This document shows positions 43,515 through 51,630 of a stretch of DNA of 64,000 nt, one piece after another. The stretch spans positions 2,170,001 through 2,234,000 of the forward strand of contig CP097573.1 of NCBI GenBank assembly GCA_000492175.2, given 5' to 3'. Position 1 is the stretch's first letter. Every line of letters begins with the position of its first letter. The translations under genes were made by a program, and so were the position numbers. Under the pieces are notes generated by a model that was not told the DNA's origin, ran no database searches, and was given only the letters and a program-made list of their open reading frames with translations. The stretch is from Firmicutes bacterium ASF500 (GTDB lineage: Bacteria > Bacillota > Clostridia > Oscillospirales > Oscillospiraceae).

Positions 43515-44435
43515 TTGGCAAAATCGTCGGCGCCTATGAGCCGGGCGCTCCAGCGGCGGGAGGACGTGGCGGGCTACCTGTTCATGCTTCCCAGCCTGAT
43601 CTTCTTTGTGGGGTTCGTCATCATCCCCATGTTCATCTGTATCTTCACCAGCCTGACGGCCAGCAACATGAACGACACCACCATGTTCGGCCAGTTTGTG
43701 GGACTGAAAAACTTCGCCAAGCTCTTTGAGGACAAGGTGTTCCAGAAGGGGCTTGTGAACACCTTCATCATCGTGATTGTCAGCGTGCCCACCGTCTGTG
43801 CCTTCTCCCTGTGGGTGGGCTCCGCTATCTATAAGCTGAACAACGTCGCCCTGTCCGCTTTCCGGTGCATCTTCTATCTGCCCGTGGTCACCGGCTCCGT
43901 GGCGGTCACCGTGGTGTGGCGCTGGATGTATGACAACTACACCGGTATCCTGAACACGGCCCTGAAGGGCGCGGGGCTGATCGAGCAGAATATCAACTGG
44001 CTGGGCGACCCCAAGACGGCCCTGGGCTGTATCATTGTGATCCTGTTCACCACCTCCGTGGGCCAGCCCATCGTGCTCTACGTCTCTGCCCTGGGCAACG
44101 TGGACACCACCCTTGTCGAGGCCGCCGAGGTAGACGGCGCCACCGATATGCAGGTTTTCTGGCAGGTGAAGTGGCCCCAGATGATGCCTACCACTCTGTA
44201 CATCCTGGTCATAACCACCATCAACTCCTTCCAGTGCTTCGCCCTGATCCAGCTGCTGACCCAGGGCGGACCCAGCCACGCCACCGATACGGTGATGTAC
44301 TACATCTACTACACCGCCTTCAAGCTCACCGAGCAGGCCGGCCACTTCGGCTACGCCAACGCCATGGGCGTGGTACTGGCCATCTTCATTGGAATCATGT
44401 CCGCCATCCAGTTCCGTCTGGCGAAAGAAAAGTAA
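43515..44435 (+). CDS. Sugar ABC transporter permease (MalF type)
   Basis: The 306-residue protein has six membrane segments and the EAA loop VEAAEVDGATDMQVFWQVKW. A TTG start at 43515 fits AAAGGGGTG upstream. A GTG three codons earlier lies too close to the ribosome-binding site. It pairs with the next permease. No ATPase gene is in this cluster, so a shared MsmX-type ATPase elsewhere must serve it. Confidence 0.9.
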   Translation: MAKSSAPMSRALQRREDVAGYLFMLPSLIFFVGFVIIPMFICIFTSLTASNMNDTTMFGQFVGLKNFAKLFEDKVFQKGLVNTFIIVIVSVPTVCAFSLWVGSAIYKLNNVALSAFRCIFYLPVVTGSVAVTVVWRWMYDNYTGILNTALKGAGLIEQNINWLGDPKTALGCIIVILFTTSVGQPIVLYVSALGNVDTTLVEAAEVDGATDMQVFWQVKWPQMMPTTLYILVITTINSFQCFALIQLLTQGGPSHATDTVMYYIYYTAFKLTEQAGHFGYANAMGVVLAIFIGIMSAIQFRLAKEK

Positions 44436-44447
44436 GGGGGGAGAAAC

Positions 44448-45383
44448 ATGCTGACAGCAAACGAAGCCGCGCGCAAAAAAGCGTACAAAGTTATTTCCGT
44501 TATTGTGCTGGTCATTCTGGCATTCCTGTTCCTCTTCCCGCTGTACTGGATTCTCACCGGCGCGTTCAAGCCCGCCGTGGATATCTACAACCCCAAGCCG
44601 GTGTGGTGGCCCACGGAGTGGGTCAAGACCAACTTCGACGACCTGTTCAACAAGCGCACCGCCCCCCTGTGGGAACTGGCGGTACCCTTCAGCCAGTTCT
44701 TTACCGACGACCACAAGCCGCTGATCTGGTCCACGGGTCCGGTGTTCCCCGCCGCCTTCCGCTGGCTGATTAACACCGTGTTCATGTCGGTGGCGGCGAT
44801 GCTCCTCACCTGCCTCACCGCCGCGATGGCCGGCTACGCCCTGGCAAAGAAGCGCTTCCGCGGCCGGGCGATCGTCTTCTCCCTCATCGTGTGCGCGATG
44901 GCTTTGCCCAAGCAGGTCATTCTCATCCCGCTGCTGAAGGAGATGGCCGGCCTGTATATGTATGACACCCTCTGGGCGGTCATCCTGCCCACGGTGGGCT
45001 GGCCCTTCGGCGTGTTCCTGATGAAGCAGTTCTCCGAGAGCATCCCGGGAGAGATCCTGGAGGCCGCCCGGGTGGACGGCTCCAGCGAGTTCCGGACCTT
45101 CTCCACCATCGTGATTCCCATGGTCAAGCCGGGCATCGGCGCGCTGGCTATCTTCACCTTCATCAACGCCTGGAACGACTACTTTATGCAGCTGGTCATG
45201 CTGCCCAGCGGAAGCAACAATACCATCTCCTTGGGTATCGCCACCCTGCAAAACGACACCACCGTCAATATGGGTCTGCTGATGGCGGGCGCCGCGCTGG
45301 CCGCTGTGCCCATTATCATCGTATTCCTGATCTTCCAGAAGTACTTCACCCAGGGCATTACCATGGGCGCGGTCAAGGGATAA
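44448..45383 (+). CDS. Sugar ABC transporter permease (MalG type)
   Basis: The 311-residue protein has six membrane segments and the EAA loop LEAARVDGSSEFRTFSTIVI. A periplasmic-side insertion of about 60 residues follows segment 1 (DIYNPKPVWWPTEWVKTNFD and on). GGGGGAG precedes the ATG. It is encoded 12 bases after the first permease. Confidence 0.9.
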   Translation: MLTANEAARKKAYKVISVIVLVILAFLFLFPLYWILTGAFKPAVDIYNPKPVWWPTEWVKTNFDDLFNKRTAPLWELAVPFSQFFTDDHKPLIWSTGPVFPAAFRWLINTVFMSVAAMLLTCLTAAMAGYALAKKRFRGRAIVFSLIVCAMALPKQVILIPLLKEMAGLYMYDTLWAVILPTVGWPFGVFLMKQFSESIPGEILEAARVDGSSEFRTFSTIVIPMVKPGIGALAIFTFINAWNDYFMQLVMLPSGSNNTISLGIATLQNDTTVNMGLLMAGAALAAVPIIIVFLIFQKYFTQGITMGAVKG

Positions 45384-45422
45384 AAACCTGTCCGCTGACG
45401 GACGGGAAAAGGAGTAAGAAGC

Positions 45423-46334
45423 ATGAAAGATTTTTCCAAATACCAGGGGATTATCCCCGCGTTTTACGCCTGCTATGACAAGGACGGCAAGGTGGACGGC
45501 CAGGCCGTCCGGGCCTTGGCGAGGTATCTGCTGGACAAGGGAGTCAAGGGCCTGTATGTGGGCGGCTCCTCCGGCGAGTGCATCTATCAGAGCGTGGCCG
45601 AGCGGAAGGAGACCCTGGAGCAGGTCATGGCCGAGGTGGGCGGCAAGCTGACTGTCATCGCCCACGTGGCCTGCAACAACACCGCCGACAGCCGGGAACT
45701 GGCCGCCCACGCCGAGAGCCTGGGCGTGGACGCCATCGCCTCCATCCCCCCCATCTACTTCCACCTGCCCCCCAAGGGCATTGCCAAGTACTGGAACGAC
45801 ATCTCCGCCGCCGCCCCCAACACCGACTTCATCATCTACAACATCCCCCAGCTGGCCGGGGTGGCCCTGTCTGTCCCCCTGCTCCAGGAGATGCTGAAAA
45901 ATCCCAGGGTGATCGGGGTCAAGAACTCCTCCATGCCCGTTCAGGACATCCAGATGTGGCGTGACGAGGGGGCCGTGGTCTTTAACGGTCCTGACGAGCA
46001 GCTTCTCTCCGGCCTGGCCGCCGGGGCCATTGGCGGCATCGGCGGCACCTACGCCGCCATGCCTGAGCTGTATCTGGAGATCCTCCGCTGCTTCCAGACC
46101 GGCGAGCTGGAGAAGGGCCGGGAGGTCCAGAATGAGTGCTGCCGCATCATTTACAAGATGTGCTCCGCTCGGGGCAACATGTACGCCGTCATCAAGGAGA
46201 TCATCCGTCTCCAGGGCGGGCCGGACATTGGAAGCGTCCGCGCGCCCCTGCTGGAGCTGGCCGACAGCGACCAGCCCGTAATCGTCGAGGCCCACGAGAT
46301 GATTAAGGCCGCTCTGTCCAAATACTGCGGCTGA
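45423..46334 (+). CDS. nanA: N-acetylneuraminate lyase homologue
   Basis: The 303-residue (beta/alpha)8 aldolase has VKGLYVGGSSGECIYQS, very close to the sialic acid lyase version of the GSTGE motif. Tyr139 is in IIYNIPQLAGV and the Schiff-base lysine Lys167 in VIGVKNSS, and GGIGGTYAAMPELY follows. The alignment with NanA runs along the whole length. The expected reaction splits N-acetylneuraminate into pyruvate and N-acetylmannosamine. A dihydrodipicolinate-synthase-like relative with another substrate cannot be excluded. Confidence 0.8.
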   Translation: MKDFSKYQGIIPAFYACYDKDGKVDGQAVRALARYLLDKGVKGLYVGGSSGECIYQSVAERKETLEQVMAEVGGKLTVIAHVACNNTADSRELAAHAESLGVDAIASIPPIYFHLPPKGIAKYWNDISAAAPNTDFIIYNIPQLAGVALSVPLLQEMLKNPRVIGVKNSSMPVQDIQMWRDEGAVVFNGPDEQLLSGLAAGAIGGIGGTYAAMPELYLEILRCFQTGELEKGREVQNECCRIIYKMCSARGNMYAVIKEIIRLQGGPDIGSVRAPLLELADSDQPVIVEAHEMIKAALSKYCG

Positions 46335-46348
46335 ATCAAAGCTGAAAA

Positions 46349-46384
46349 CCCCCGCTGGAACCAACCGGTTCCAGCGGGGGTTTT
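46349..46384. terminator. Terminator between nanA and the AraR-type gene
   Basis: CCCCCGCTGGAACC, four-base loop, GGTTCCAGCGGGGG then TTTTACC; AAAA precedes the stem, so it can work for both convergent genes. Confidence 0.9.
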
Positions 46385-46394
46385 ACCGTTTTGA

Positions 46395-47462
46395 CTAGCC
46401 GCTCTCCTTCTCCACCAGCTGCCAGGGGACGACCTCCGACTGGTGGGCCTCCCCCCGGAGCAGACGGAGCATCAGGCTGGCGGACAGCTCCCCTAAATTC
46501 TGGAGACCGTGGGACAGAGAGGTGATACGCACCGGGGACAGCTCGCTATAAGGGCTGTTGTCGAAGCTGACCACCGCCATTTCCTCCGGGATACGGGTCC
46601 CTCGCTTTTTCAGCTGGGAGACAACGCGGATGGCTACCTCGTCGTTGTAGCACACAATGGCCGAACAGTCTCGGAACCCCTCCAGCGCGGAGTCCACAAA
46701 GGCCTCCGACCGGAAGGACTTCCGGCCCTCTGTGTTGTACCACAGGACCTGCTCGTCCTCAAAGGGCAGGCCCAGGTCCCGGATGGCCTCCATGTAGCCA
46801 GAGTAGCGCAGTGTCCCCTGCATATCGTCGTTTTTGAAGATACCGGCGATGTGCTGGTGTCCCTTTTGGGCCAAATACTCCACCAGCATCCGCCCGCCGC
46901 CGTAGTTGTCCGCCAGGACGGAGGGGATGGCGGACAGCTCCGGATAACAGCCGTTGATGAACACCAGCCGGACCCCCCGGTCCAGCAGCTTCCGGTACAG
47001 GTCCAGGTTGGGACAGGGCAGGGCGGTCTTGCTCCCCTCCACCAGAACGCCGTCCAGGGGCTTCATGGTGAGGAGGGTCTGGAGAATCTTCCGCTCGGTG
47101 GAGATCTGGTTCTGGGTTGCGAAGAGGAGAGGGGCGCTGCTGTTGGCGGTGAGGACGGACTCCATGCCCTGGAGGATGTTGGGGAAGATATAGTCGTTGA
47201 TGTAGGTGGTCACCACTGCCACGGTGCAGTTGAGGGGGGCGGTCTCCTCCGTCCGCTCCCGCAGATGGGAGCCGCTGCCCTGACGGCGGGTAATCAGCCC
47301 CTCCTCCTCCAGCACGGACAGGGCCCGGCGGATGGTCTGGCGGCTGATTTGAAAGCGCTGGCACAGCAGCTGCTCGGTGGGAAGCAGCTGCTTGCTGCTG
47401 TACTGGCCGTTTTCAATCTCCGAGCGGAGGGAATCGGCAATGAATTGGTATTTCGGGGCCAT
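46395..47462 (-). CDS. araR: AraR-type repressor (GntR DNA-binding plus sugar-binding domain)
   Basis: The 355-residue protein has a GntR-type winged helix (IADSLRSEIENGQYSSKQLL, PTEQLLCQRFQISRQTIRRA and EEGLITRRQGSGSHL). A LacI-type effector domain follows, with ADNYGGGRMLVEYLAQKGHQ, CYNDEVAIRVVSQLKKRGTR and VVSFDNSPYSELSPVRITSL. This hybrid layout is that of AraR. It is divergent from the arabinose operon. The start follows AAGGAGG. It probably releases DNA on binding L-arabinose. Confidence 0.85.
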   Translation of the reverse strand: MAPKYQFIADSLRSEIENGQYSSKQLLPTEQLLCQRFQISRQTIRRALSVLEEEGLITRRQGSGSHLRERTEETAPLNCTVAVVTTYINDYIFPNILQGMESVLTANSSAPLLFATQNQISTERKILQTLLTMKPLDGVLVEGSKTALPCPNLDLYRKLLDRGVRLVFINGCYPELSAIPSVLADNYGGGRMLVEYLAQKGHQHIAGIFKNDDMQGTLRYSGYMEAIRDLGLPFEDEQVLWYNTEGRKSFRSEAFVDSALEGFRDCSAIVCYNDEVAIRVVSQLKKRGTRIPEEMAVVSFDNSPYSELSPVRITSLSHGLQNLGELSASLMLRLLRGEAHQSEVVPWQLVEKESG

Positions 47463-47501
47463 AGGCTGCGCCTCCTTGAGGAACAAGTCATTTTTTCAGA
47501 C

Positions 47502-47538
47502 ATTATAGCACAACAGGGAAATTTGTACAACAACAAAT
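47502..47538 (-). promoter_or_regulatory. araR promoter and overlapping AraR-like operator
   Basis: On the minus strand TTGTAC, 17 bases and TATAAT (47502-47530). The site ATTTGTACAACAACAAAT (47521-47538) covers the -35 box and resembles Bacillus AraR operators (ATTTGTAC...). Autorepression is likely. Confidence 0.6.
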
Positions 47539-47700
47539 TGATTCCCCGGCACGGCTTATGCAGTTTGACGGGAAGCTTTGGCCCAGAGGGGCGGAAAAAT
47601 GGCAAAACAACCTGAAAGAAATATTATGATAATGGTCCGCAAATAGGGAAAAATCATCACCTTTTAAAGAAAAGGCAATAATTTGTTCCTCGCTAAAATG

Positions 47701-47790
47701 AAATGTACCATAAATTTGTATTGTCTAAATCCCAGAAATGCAAATAATTAGGTACAAATTATTGACGAAAAGAAATACAACTGCTATACT
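47701..47790 (+). promoter_or_regulatory. Arabinose operon promoter with two AraR-like sites
   Basis: TTGACG (47762-47767), 17 bases and TATACT (47785-47790) form the promoter. Upstream, AATGTACCATAAATTTGTAT (47702-47721) and the inverted repeat AATAATT-7-AATTATT with GGTACAAAT inside (47743-47763) resemble AraR half-sites. The second touches the -35 box. The rest of the 378-base gap holds no gene. Confidence 0.6.
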
Positions 47791-47840
47791 GAACTCAGCT
47801 TCACACCCCAGTACAAAATTTCAGAAAGCGAGGAAATGAA

Positions 47841-48902
47841 ATGAAAAAGGTACTTAGTCTTGCTCTGGCCGCGGCCATGTCTCTGAGTCTGGTCGCCTGC
47901 GGCGGAGGCGGAGCCGCCTCCAGTAAGCCCGCTGGCAGCACCCCCGCAGGCAGCACGCCCGCCGGGAGCACCCCCGCCGCCAGCAGCCAGCCCGCCGCCA
48001 GCACTCCCGCCGCCAGCGGCGAGCCCATCACCGTGGGCGTCATCAACAACGACCCCAACGAGTCCGGCTACCGCACCGCCAACGACGCGGCGATGCGCGC
48101 CACCTTCACCGAGGAAAACGGCTATAAGGCCACCTTCTACAACAACAACGACGCGGCCCAGCAGATTGCCACCGCTCAGCAGATGATCCAGGACGAGGTG
48201 GACTTCCTCCTCCTCTCCCCCGCCTCCACCACCGGCTGGGACACCGTCCTCCAGGACGCCCAGACCGCCGGCACCCAGATCATCCTCTTTGACCGCATGC
48301 TGGAGGCCGACGAGAGCATGTACGCCGCCGCCGTGGTGTCCGACATGCCCGCCGAGGGTAAGACCGCTGTGGACTGGCTGGCCGCCCAGGGTCTGGACGA
48401 GTACAACATCATCCACATCCAGGGCCACATGGGCTCCGACGCCCAGCTGGGCCGCACCGGCGCTCTGGACGAGAAGGTGAACGCCGAGTCCAGCTGGAAC
48501 TATGTCACCCAGCAGACCGCCGACTGGGACGAGGCCACCGCCCGCAACATCGTTCAGTCCGTCATCGACTCCGGCAAGCCCTTCAACGTGATTTATGCTG
48601 AGAACAACGGCATGGCCCGGGGCGCTGTGGCCGCTCTGGACGCCGCCGGCATCACCCACGGCAAGGACGGCGACGTGATCGTCATGGGCTTCGACAGCGA
48701 CAAGTGGGCCATGGAAGCGGTTCTGAGCGGCAGCTGGAACTACATGGGCCTGTGCAACCCCATGCAGGCTGAGACCGTTGACGGCATCATCAAGGACCTG
48801 ATGGCCGGCAAGGCGCCCGCCGAGAAGAAGATCTTCACCCCCGAGCGGGGCTTCGACGCCGCCACCATCACCCAGGAGGATGTGGACACCTACGGCACCT
48901 GA
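47841..48902 (+). CDS. Sugar-binding lipoprotein, YtfQ-like
   Basis: The 353-residue protein has a lipobox LVAC (Cys20) and an imperfect GSTPA-type repeat linker (about 27-58). The periplasmic-binding domain starts ITVGVINNDPNESGYRTAND. It carries NNNDAAQQIATAQQMIQDEV and LLLSPASTTGWDTVLQDAQ, like YtfQ (galactofuranose binding). In this context L-arabinose, perhaps in furanose form, is the likely ligand. Confidence 0.85.
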   Translation: MKKVLSLALAAAMSLSLVACGGGGAASSKPAGSTPAGSTPAGSTPAASSQPAASTPAASGEPITVGVINNDPNESGYRTANDAAMRATFTEENGYKATFYNNNDAAQQIATAQQMIQDEVDFLLLSPASTTGWDTVLQDAQTAGTQIILFDRMLEADESMYAAAVVSDMPAEGKTAVDWLAAQGLDEYNIIHIQGHMGSDAQLGRTGALDEKVNAESSWNYVTQQTADWDEATARNIVQSVIDSGKPFNVIYAENNGMARGAVAALDAAGITHGKDGDVIVMGFDSDKWAMEAVLSGSWNYMGLCNPMQAETVDGIIKDLMAGKAPAEKKIFTPERGFDAATITQEDVDTYGT

Positions 48903-48941
48903 TCTCAGCGCGTAAGTAAACAGCAGGTATTACGTGACCCG

Positions 48942-48975
48942 ACACGCGGCGCGGCATGTCAGCCGCGCCGCGTGT
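48942..48975 (+). terminator. Hairpin after the binding-protein gene
   Basis: ACACGCGGCGCGGC, loop ATGTCA, GCCGCGCCGCGTGT followed by TTCAATTT. It is probably a partial terminator or RNA stabiliser before the ATPase gene. Confidence 0.75.
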
Positions 48976-49006
48976 TTCAATTTAAAAGGAATGGAGGCGT
49001 ATCCCT

Positions 49007-50524
49007 ATGCAGGAAGGCGTTGTATTGGAAATGCGGGGCATCTGCAAGTACTTCCCGGGTGTGCGCGCCCTCCAGGACGTGGACTTCACCCTGAGGGAGG
49101 GAGAAATCCACGCTCTGATGGGAGAGAACGGCGCGGGCAAGTCCACCCTGATCAAGGTGCTCACCGGCGTGTACCCCAAGGATGGGGGCGAGGTCCGCAT
49201 CAAGGGCGTCGAGGGCGCGGCGGTCATCCGCTCCCCTCAGGACGCCCAGAACGCGGGCATCAGCACCGTCTATCAGGAGATCACCCTGTGCCCCAACCTG
49301 ACGGTGGCGGAGAATATGTACATCGGCCGCACCAAGGGGGCCGTGACCAACTGGCGGGCCATGAACAGCGGCGCGGGCAAAATTTTGCAGTCCCTGGGCA
49401 TCCCCGCCAGCCCCAAGCAGCAGCTGGGCTCCTGCTCCATTGCGGTACAGCAGATGGTTGCCATTGCCCGGGCGGTGGACATGGAGTGCAAGGTGCTCAT
49501 CCTGGATGAGCCCACCTCCTCTCTGGACGAGCAGGAGGTGATTAAGCTCTTCGGCCTGATGCGGGACCTGCGGGCCAAGGGGGTGGGCATCATCTTTGTC
49601 ACCCACTTCCTGGAGCAGGTTTACGAGGTCTGCGACCGGATCACCGTCCTCCGGGACGGCCAGCTGGTGGGAGAGTATGTCATTGAGGACCTGCCTCGGG
49701 TCCAGCTGGTCAGCAAGATGCTGGGCAAGGAGCTGGACGATATGGCCGATATCAAGGGCGAGTCCGGCGGCGCGGCCGTCAGCATGGAGGGCGCCCCCGT
49801 TCTGGAGGCCCAGGGCCTGTGCAGCAGCGCGGGTATCAAGCCCTTCGACTTCTCCATCCGCAAGGGGGAGGTCACCGGCTTCACCGGTCTGCTGGGCTCC
49901 GGACGCAGCGAGTGCGTCCGGGCCATCTTCGGGGCCGACCACGTGACCGCCGGGGCCGTCAAGGTGGACGGCAAGGAGGTCAAGATCCATAAGCCCATCG
50001 ACGCCATGAAGTGCGGCATCGGCTATCTCCCCGAGGACCGGAAGGGGGACGGCATCGTGGGCGACCTGTCGGTCCGGGAGAACATCATTCTGGCCCTCCA
50101 GGTGATGAAGGGCTTCTTCCGCCCCTTCTCCCGCGCCCAGGCGGAGGCCTTCGCCGACGAGTACATCAAGCTGCTGGAGATCAAGACCGCCTCGGCGGAT
50201 ACCCCCATCAAATCCCTGTCCGGCGGCAATCAGCAAAAGTGCATCCTGGCCCGCTGGCTGCTCACCGACCCCAAATACCTGATTCTGGACGAGCCCACCC
50301 GGGGCATCGACATCGGCACCAAGATTGAGATTCAAAAGCTGGTCCTCAAGCTGGCCGCAGAGGGCAAGAGCGTCACCTTCATCTCCTCGGAGATTGACGA
50401 GATGCTGCGCACCTGCTCCCGGCTCATCGTCATGCGGGACCGGAAGGCCGTGGGCGAGCTCAACGGCGAGGACCTGACCCAGAGCAAGATCATGGCGACT
50501 ATCGCAGGAGGTGATGAGGCATGA
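49007..50524 (+). CDS. Sugar ABC transporter ATPase, YtfR-like (two ABC domains)
   Basis: The 505-residue protein has two nucleotide-binding domains. The first has Walker A GENGAGKSTLIKV, signature-region LGSCSIAVQQMVAIARAV and Walker B LILDEPTSSLDEQE. The second has GLLGSGRSECVRA, LSGGNQQKCILARWL and LILDEPTRGIDIGTK. This RbsA/MglA/YtfR layout energises monosaccharide import. The stop overlaps the next start (ATGA). Confidence 0.93.
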   Translation: MQEGVVLEMRGICKYFPGVRALQDVDFTLREGEIHALMGENGAGKSTLIKVLTGVYPKDGGEVRIKGVEGAAVIRSPQDAQNAGISTVYQEITLCPNLTVAENMYIGRTKGAVTNWRAMNSGAGKILQSLGIPASPKQQLGSCSIAVQQMVAIARAVDMECKVLILDEPTSSLDEQEVIKLFGLMRDLRAKGVGIIFVTHFLEQVYEVCDRITVLRDGQLVGEYVIEDLPRVQLVSKMLGKELDDMADIKGESGGAAVSMEGAPVLEAQGLCSSAGIKPFDFSIRKGEVTGFTGLLGSGRSECVRAIFGADHVTAGAVKVDGKEVKIHKPIDAMKCGIGYLPEDRKGDGIVGDLSVRENIILALQVMKGFFRPFSRAQAEAFADEYIKLLEIKTASADTPIKSLSGGNQQKCILARWLLTDPKYLILDEPTRGIDIGTKIEIQKLVLKLAAEGKSVTFISSEIDEMLRTCSRLIVMRDRKAVGELNGEDLTQSKIMATIAGGDEA

Positions 50525-51630
50525 CGACCCCCGTGAAGACCCCTGAGACCCAGGTAAAGCGGCCCGACGAGCCCCTCTTCAAGCGGCTCACCCGGCACCA
50601 GATGTTTATCCCCGTGGCGGCGCTGGTCCTGCTGGTGCTGTTCAACCTGATCGCCGACCCCTCCTTCTTCGCGGTCTCGGTGAAGGAGAACAGCCTGGGC
50701 AATCCGGTGCTCAGCGGCAATATCGTCTCCGTGCTGGACAACGCCTCTGAGCTGGTCATCCTGGCGATTGGCATGACGCTGGTCACCGCCTCCTCCGGCG
50801 GGCAGGACATCAGCGTGGGCGCCACCATGGCTATCGCCGGCAGCGTTATCCTCCGGATGGTCTGCGGCGGCCAGGTCACCGCCGACACCATGCAGATGAA
50901 CCTGATTCTGGCCGTCCTCATCGGCATCGCCGTGACCGCCCTCTTCGGCGCGTTCAACGGCGCTCTGGTGGCCTACTTCAAAATCCAGCCCATGGTAGCC
51001 ACCCTGATTATGTTCACCGCCGGCCGCTCCATTGCGGCCTGGATCAACAACAACCAGCTGCCCATTATCAACGACCTTGCCTTCAAGTACGCCGGGACCT
51101 TCCTCCCCGGTATCCCAGTGCCCACGCCTATTTTCATCACCGCCGCCGTGATTCTGGCCTTTTGGCTGGTGCTGAAGCGGACCAACCTGGGGCTGTATAC
51201 CCAGTCGGTGGGCATTAACGCCAACTCCTCCCGCCTCAACGGCCTGGACCCCAAGATGATTAAGCTGCTCACCTATGTGATTCTGGGGGTGTGCGTGGCG
51301 GTGGCCGGCTTCATCCGGGTCAGCCGCAGCGGCTCCATCAACTACTCCCGCATCGCCGAGAACATCGAGATGGACGCCATCCTGGCGGTGGCCCTGGGGG
51401 GCAACGCCCTGTCCGGCGGCAAGTTCAACATCTACGGCTCCATCCTGGGGGCCTATGTGATTCAATTCCTCACCACCACTCTCTACAAGTACGACGTACC
51501 CTCCACCGCTCTGCCCGCCTATAAGGCGGTGGTGGTCATTCTGCTGGTGGTGCTCAGCGCCCCGGTGGTGCGGGAGAAGCTGGCCAGCGTGAAAAAGGCC
51601 CCGGCCAAGGCCGCGAAGGGGGTGTCCTGA
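50521..51630 (+). CDS. Sugar ABC transporter permease, YtfT-like
   Basis: The 369-residue protein of the RbsC family has about nine hydrophobic segments. Typical motifs are GGQDISVGATMAIAGSVILR, FGAFNGALVAYFKIQPMVAT and LGGNALSGGKFNIYGSILGA. It is coupled to the ATPase gene by a four-base overlap, and the next permease starts directly after its stop. Two different permeases beside one ATPase is the YtfQRT-YjfF arrangement. Confidence 0.9.
   Translation: MTTPVKTPETQVKRPDEPLFKRLTRHQMFIPVAALVLLVLFNLIADPSFFAVSVKENSLGNPVLSGNIVSVLDNASELVILAIGMTLVTASSGGQDISVGATMAIAGSVILRMVCGGQVTADTMQMNLILAVLIGIAVTALFGAFNGALVAYFKIQPMVATLIMFTAGRSIAAWINNNQLPIINDLAFKYAGTFLPGIPVPTPIFITAAVILAFWLVLKRTNLGLYTQSVGINANSSRLNGLDPKMIKLLTYVILGVCVAVAGFIRVSRSGSINYSRIAENIEMDAILAVALGGNALSGGKFNIYGSILGAYVIQFLTTTLYKYDVPSTALPAYKAVVVILLVVLSAPVVREKLASVKKAPAKAAKGVS

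Noticed and set aside
43410-46364. Minus-strand open frame of about 984 codons
   Set aside because: It is antisense to two permeases and the lyase gene and has the usual Gly/His/Asp-rich shadow composition.
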